Shown: piece by piece, positions 6,265-10,080 of the stretch | Position numbering within the stretch: position 1 is the stretch's first letter | Layout: each line of letters opens with the position of its first letter | DNA from: Bacillota bacterium | Lineage (GTDB): Bacteria > Bacillota > Clostridia > Acetivibrionales > DTU013 | Length of the DNA stretch: 10,080 nt | Assembly: GCA_023435925.1 (NCBI GenBank) | Contig: JAEZLF010000306.1 | Location: forward strand, 1-10,080 | Reading direction: 5' to 3' | Notes under the pieces: generated by a model | Seen by the model: only the letters and a program-made list of their open reading frames with translations | Database searches by the model: none | Told to the model about the DNA's origin: nothing | Program-made: the position numbers and the translations under genes

Positions 6265-7929
6265 TTATAATAAATTTGCAGCGCCCAGCATTCTAAAGAG
6301 CATATGTGCAATCTCACAACGTTTGATGGCCGTCTTAGGCAATATCTCCAACTCTTTCTCCGCAAGAATGCCTTCACGGTAGCAGAAAGCAAGGGAACTA
6401 CGCGACCAGTTGCTGCTTTTCACATAGTCGATATACTGCGCCAGAATATCACGAGCCGCCGCTGTATCCATTTCCGTATTCATTCCGCAAAGCGTCGCTG
6501 CTCTGGATATCATGACGGCCGCTTCCTCACGGGTGATGGAACCGTCGGGGCTGAAGGTTAAGGAAGATGTTCCGTTTACGATGCAGTAGGTTTGGGCTGT
6601 ACCCACATAGCCCGCATACCACGCATCTGCCGGAATATCGGTAAACGTATTATTTCCCTTCGGGCTCAGTCCAAGTCCGCGTACAATGATTGCAGTAAAT
6701 TCCGCTCTGGTCATAGTGGCATCCGGATCAAATTGCATGTCGTTTTTTCCGTTGATGATGCCCCTTGCCGCCAGAGCTTCGATGGCAGGCTGGTTTTCAT
6801 GGGCGCTTATATCAGGGAAGGTCTTCCCGGGTGACGTTAAGGCCCTGGCTTTTACATCGGTATTTTTTCCTGGAAGTCCAGTTCCAGGCCGTACACTCTC
6901 ATCTGTTACCCTAGTTTTAACTAACGCGTCATCCATACGGTACAGGCTGCTTTTTTCATCCCGTGCGCGCTGAACTGCAACAAGGGAATAGAGTGCCTGC
7001 TCGGTTGCCATCAGGTTTGAACCGTTGCCGTTAGCTGTATGCAAAAAGCCCTTGCCCGGTATGTAGAAGGTCATCAGATTATCAAGGAGTGTATTTCCGT
7101 TTTTTATAAACCGCGGATCATCCAGCGGGATACCCAGCTCGGTAAGCGCAACAATTACTTGTACTACGCTCTCGGAATTGGCAGTACCCCAACTGGCAAA
7201 GCCCCCATCATCGTTTTGTATTTTAGACAAGCAAATCAGTGCTTTTTCAATTGCCCGCCTGACATCCTCACGTTCCTGATAGCGAGACAGCGCCTGAAGC
7301 GCCATTCCTGTAATGTCCGGGTCGGAACTGCTGTCCTTGGAGGAAGCTGCCGCAGTGCCGCCAAAGAGTGAGAAGCCGCCGTCCGGAAGCTGGCATTGGA
7401 GAATACGGTCTACATACATTTCCCTTGTTGCCTGTACCGCTGCAGCAGGATTCTGCGGCATGGGATAATTGCCGCTGTCCAGTGCTATTAACGCCCAGAT
7501 GGGTCCATTCTGTCCCTGCCATATCGTTTTCTCATAGTCACCCAGGGCCGTCAGCAGATTGTAGCCCGCAACATCGCGAGGGTCACTGTCGATAGCGGTA
7601 AGCGCAACAATCAAACGGGAATATTCCGTGTATTTTTTGTTGTGCAGCACCCCGTTGCAGGCCTTCACATATGCTTCAACCGTGTTATAGTAGTCCTGAT
7701 AATATTTCTCCGGTACATTGAAGCGGCTACGTGCTAGGCCTAGCACCGCCCACTCACCGCCAATACTGCCCACCTGAGGTTTTTCGACTGTCTTATGAAT
7801 ATAAGACGCTGTATCGGCAACGACCTCATCCAGTGTTGTATTACTCTCCGCCATTGCCGCTGTGAAGCTGCTGAGAATAATTATTACAGAGACGAAGGCG
7901 AAAATGCACCACTTTGAATATTTATACAT
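6265..7929 (-). CDS. Secreted SLH protein with alpha/alpha-toroid (terpenoid cyclase/prenyltransferase-like) domain
   Basis: The 554-residue product starts with a signal peptide (hydrophobic 8-25, likely cleavage after AMA at 27). Residues about 30-335 form helical-hairpin repeats of the alpha/alpha-toroid class, with QW-like turns DGGFSLF (183-189), DGGFASWG (241-248) and GKGFLHT (292-298). This fold is shared by squalene cyclases, prenyltransferase beta subunits, complement C3d and the alpha domain of intrinsic factor/transcobalamin. No DxDD-type cyclase motif was seen, so a binding role is more likely than catalysis. After a linker come SLH repeats at about 370-412 and 428-472 (TRAEF, TREEA) and a degenerate third at about 497-545 (KRCEI), which would hold it on pyruvylated wall polymer. 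The ATG at 7929 has a modest AGGGAAG site. It lies between two DUF4430 genes, as if the halves of intrinsic factor were separate proteins. Confidence 0.86.
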   Translation of the reverse strand: MYKYSKWCIFAFVSVIIILSSFTAAMAESNTTLDEVVADTASYIHKTVEKPQVGSIGGEWAVLGLARSRFNVPEKYYQDYYNTVEAYVKACNGVLHNKKYTEYSRLIVALTAIDSDPRDVAGYNLLTALGDYEKTIWQGQNGPIWALIALDSGNYPMPQNPAAAVQATREMYVDRILQCQLPDGGFSLFGGTAAASSKDSSSDPDITGMALQALSRYQEREDVRRAIEKALICLSKIQNDDGGFASWGTANSESVVQVIVALTELGIPLDDPRFIKNGNTLLDNLMTFYIPGKGFLHTANGNGSNLMATEQALYSLVAVQRARDEKSSLYRMDDALVKTRVTDESVRPGTGLPGKNTDVKARALTSPGKTFPDISAHENQPAIEALAARGIINGKNDMQFDPDATMTRAEFTAIIVRGLGLSPKGNNTFTDIPADAWYAGYVGTAQTYCIVNGTSSLTFSPDGSITREEAAVMISRAATLCGMNTEMDTAAARDILAQYIDYVKSSNWSRSSLAFCYREGILAEKELEILPKTAIKRCEIAHMLFRMLGAANLL

Positions 7930-7949
7930 ATTTCTTCCCTTTCATGTAT

Positions 7950-7984
7950 GGCTGGGAGTCCTTCTATGTAGAAGGTTCCCAACC
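7950..7984 (-). promoter_or_regulatory. Strong hairpin just upstream of the toroid gene's ribosome binding site
   Basis: On the minus strand GGTTGGGA (7984-7977) pairs with TCCCAGCC (7957-7950), with one G-U pair. The tip is a perfect CCTTCT/AGAAGG stem with a four-base loop. It ends 20 nt before the ATG at 7929 and is not followed by a U-tract, so it is not a normal terminator. It may set the relative expression of the two surface proteins by protecting or processing the mRNA. Confidence 0.55.
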
Positions 7985-8055
7985 GTTTAGTAAACCTCTG
8001 CCCTTTTACTGTTCCATTCACGTATTTCGTATTTTATCCTTAAACCCGTATAGAA

Positions 8056-10080
8056 TCACTTAGCGATCTTTTCAGCAAATCGCTGCAGAAGGACTGCTAC
8101 CTGGGCTCTTGTCGCAGTGCCTGCAGGGTCGAGCATGTCATTGCCTGTACCGCTGACAAGGCCGGTGCCGACAGCCCATTTCACAGCCTTCTCAGCCCAG
8201 CCGGATATCGCACCGTTGTCTTTGAATGAATCCGTCTGTGCAGAAGCTTTGACATCAAACCCCTTGACACTTGCGTAACGGTAGAGCATAGCTACCATCG
8301 CTTCTCGGGTAATGCTGTCATCCGTACCAAATTTTCCGTTTCCATAGCCGGAAACAATTCCTTTATGATCTGCCCAGGCAACGGCATCCGAGTACCAGGT
8401 TTCCGGGGATACATCGGTATATGTGTCTGCGGAAGAAACCGCTGGTTGCTCTGCCAAACGATAAAGCACCGTCACGAGCATAGCACGCGTCATATTGGAA
8501 TTGGGACTGAATTCTGATTCGGATGTACCTTTGAATAACCCGTTTTTCGTTACATACTCCACAGCATCGTAGAACCAATCCTCTGCCTTTATATCTGTGA
8601 AGGCAACTTTGCTTTCCTCATATACGATGGCAAAGGCAGAGAAGTGATTGCTTTTGAAAATGATACTGCCGGTGGCTTCATTATAATAAGCTCCTGTCAT
8701 ATTTACAGCCTTGCCATGATCATCGATATAGTAAATTTTAAGCATGTCTGTGTTTTCACCCTTTTTTGGGGTATAGGGCATAGATACTGTTACAACGGTA
8801 TTGCCGAAGTCCGTAATTTCTTTATCCTCAACCCTGATGGAAAAATCATAGACCGGATGGTCCCCAACAAGCGCCCTGTTCTCTATTGAAAGCGCGGAGT
8901 TGTCCAGTTTCTCCACAGTGATGCTTACCGTGGAGCCACTTTTACTCGCAATCGCCGCCAACAATGAGTTGGGAATACTGATCCCGGCAATATCGGATTT
9001 GACCGTCAGCACCATCCCGGTATCGGCAGCAATTTCCTCAAATGACGTCCTGGGAATGGAGAATTTGACTTTTTCGACGGGACTGGTGATTTTGGGTGCG
9101 ATGACAATCTCGGCAGTGCCGCTCTTTTTTGTAAGATCAATCGCTTTACGAATCTCCGCCGAAGTCACAGTTACTTCCGCTTCCCCATTGGAAACGCTCA
9201 ACTTTGGTGCAATTGTTACAACCATCTCTCCTTTTGTACCACCTGCCACAGGAGTAACAGTATCGGTTGTCGTACCGCCCGAAGTCAGCATTGCTATGGC
9301 TTGGCTCACTTCTGAATCAGTGGCATTTAATTTGGCTGCAATGTCGAGGACTGATGAAGGAACAGAATCACAGCCATATTGAGCCAACAAAGTTATAAGC
9401 CTGTCCTTGTCGGCTACAGCATAGAAATTGCTGCCACCGCCTGTCGCTCCCGCGCCTCCGATGTCCGCTCCCAGGGCGAGTGTATACTGGATACGCATCA
9501 CATCGCCTTCGTTGAGATAATAGTCTGAGAAGCCTACGTTAGGAAATACGTTATTTACACAGTACATCCAGCCCGAGCCGTTGGTAAAGTCAAACTCACC
9601 CAGCCAATCATGGTTGCTTCGGGTACCGACGGACCCAAGCCGGCTCAAGAGATCAGCAGGAACAGATGAACCATCTTTAGGCATGGATGCAAGTGCAGCC
9701 CCCTTTATGCCTGCAAGATAAAAACCGCTGGTGAGTGTTCCGGTCTGATCTTTACTAAGGCCATGTGTGCTGAGCAGTCGGTCAAGCAGCTGTGCCGCGT
9801 TTTCCCCCTCATAGATATCCACAGACATGGGTTCTACAACATATCCGCCGCCTATAGTAAACGCTTCAATGCTGACAACCGCTTGACCAACCACCCCACC
9901 ATTCTGTGTGGGTACATAGCTGATGCTGTATGTCTCGGTAGCGTCTCCTGCAGAAACAACAACCGTATTCCCCCCCTCTTGGGTAAATGTAAGTGTATAA
10001 CTGGTCTTTTCCACATCATCCCACGTATAAGGAACATGTGTTCCGTTTAGTGTTACCGTGCTGGCTATCTTTGAACCGGA
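8056..10080 (-). CDS. Large SLH-anchored surface protein with DUF4430 domain, N-terminus outside window
   Basis: The frame is open to the right edge: 22 codons precede the GTG at 10014, which lacks a ribosome binding site, so the true start lies outside. Of 674 visible residues (numbered from the edge), 1-65 look like a beta-sandwich repeat. Residues about 67-212 are a DUF4430 domain (DIYEGENAAQLLDRL, then SGWMYCVNNVFPNVG and LNEGDVMRIQYTLALG). A short helical segment follows (about 220-265), then beta-rich modules (about 280-490) ending in SNHFSAFAIVYEES, a common lead-in to SLH regions. Three SLH repeats lie at about 492-535, 554-597 and 616-660 (TRAM, TREA, TRAQ), ending at the C-terminus. 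It is an exported protein held on the cell surface and probably the first visible gene of the uptake operon. It lacks most cysteines of the second DUF4430 protein. Missing N-terminal domains cannot be judged. Confidence 0.88.
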   Translation of the reverse strand, partial: SGSKIASTVTLNGTHVPYTWDDVEKTSYTLTFTQEGGNTVVVSAGDATETYSISYVPTQNGGVVGQAVVSIEAFTIGGGYVVEPMSVDIYEGENAAQLLDRLLSTHGLSKDQTGTLTSGFYLAGIKGAALASMPKDGSSVPADLLSRLGSVGTRSNHDWLGEFDFTNGSGWMYCVNNVFPNVGFSDYYLNEGDVMRIQYTLALGADIGGAGATGGGSNFYAVADKDRLITLLAQYGCDSVPSSVLDIAAKLNATDSEVSQAIAMLTSGGTTTDTVTPVAGGTKGEMVVTIAPKLSVSNGEAEVTVTSAEIRKAIDLTKKSGTAEIVIAPKITSPVEKVKFSIPRTSFEEIAADTGMVLTVKSDIAGISIPNSLLAAIASKSGSTVSITVEKLDNSALSIENRALVGDHPVYDFSIRVEDKEITDFGNTVVTVSMPYTPKKGENTDMLKIYYIDDHGKAVNMTGAYYNEATGSIIFKSNHFSAFAIVYEESKVAFTDIKAEDWFYDAVEYVTKNGLFKGTSESEFSPNSNMTRAMLVTVLYRLAEQPAVSSADTYTDVSPETWYSDAVAWADHKGIVSGYGNGKFGTDDSITREAMVAMLYRYASVKGFDVKASAQTDSFKDNGAISGWAEKAVKWAVGTGLVSGTGNDMLDPAGTATRAQVAVLLQRFAEKIAK

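Noticed and set aside
5657..6270. Plus-strand open frames opposite the membrane-anchored DUF4430 gene
   Set aside because: They are antisense shadows of a confidently assigned gene and have no ribosome binding sites or recognisable domains.
9852..10014. GTG at 10014 as the start of the large SLH/DUF4430 protein
   Set aside because: The same frame stays open for 22 more codons to the window edge with beta-domain-like sequence, there is no Shine-Dalgarno, and no signal peptide follows the GTG.

Overview
The window looks like a chromosomal segment of a Gram-positive, spore-former-type anaerobe (Firmicutes, probably class Clostridia). The signs are S-layer-homology (SLH) surface proteins, strong GGAGG ribosome binding sites, a group II ECF transporter of the fused type common in Clostridia, and a purine riboswitch with an intrinsic terminator. 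The genus cannot be named from the sequence. Every gene I can support lies on the minus strand, so transcription runs from high to low coordinates.

Region 10080-1401 reads as one operon-like run of six genes. In transcription order these are: a large SLH protein with a DUF4430 (transcobalamin-like C-terminal) domain, cut by the window edge (10080-8056); a secreted SLH protein with an alpha/alpha-toroid (terpenoid cyclase/prenyltransferase-like) domain (7929-6265); a membrane-anchored DUF4430 protein (6119-5133); an EcfT transmembrane protein (5130-4240); a very large EcfA-EcfA-S fusion (4267-1583); and a 42-residue protein of unknown function (1529-1401), followed by a probable terminator. 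The last three large genes are tightly coupled (2-nt gap, then a 28-nt overlap). Two intergenic gaps (8055-7930 and 6264-6120) hold strong hairpins without U-tracts.

Together these genes form a capture-and-import route. Two proteins attached to the cell wall and one anchored in the membrane would bind a ligand, and the ECF transporter would import it. An alpha-toroid combined with a DUF4430 domain is the architecture of animal intrinsic factor and transcobalamin. Here the two halves are on separate polypeptides next to an importer. A cobamide or related corrinoid is therefore the best substrate guess, but this is inference: no cobalamin riboswitch lies in the window and the S-component's specificity cannot be read from sequence alone.

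Region 1400-831 is non-coding. It contains terminators and a 241-bp imperfect inverted-repeat element (979-1219) flanked by a 6-bp direct repeat, which looks like a miniature inverted-repeat transposable element or a large structured RNA.

Region 830-1 is a second transcription unit. It has a consensus promoter, a guanine-class purine riboswitch (696-769), an intrinsic terminator (567-599), and the first 165 codons of a nucleoside-type ABC importer ATPase that runs off the left edge.
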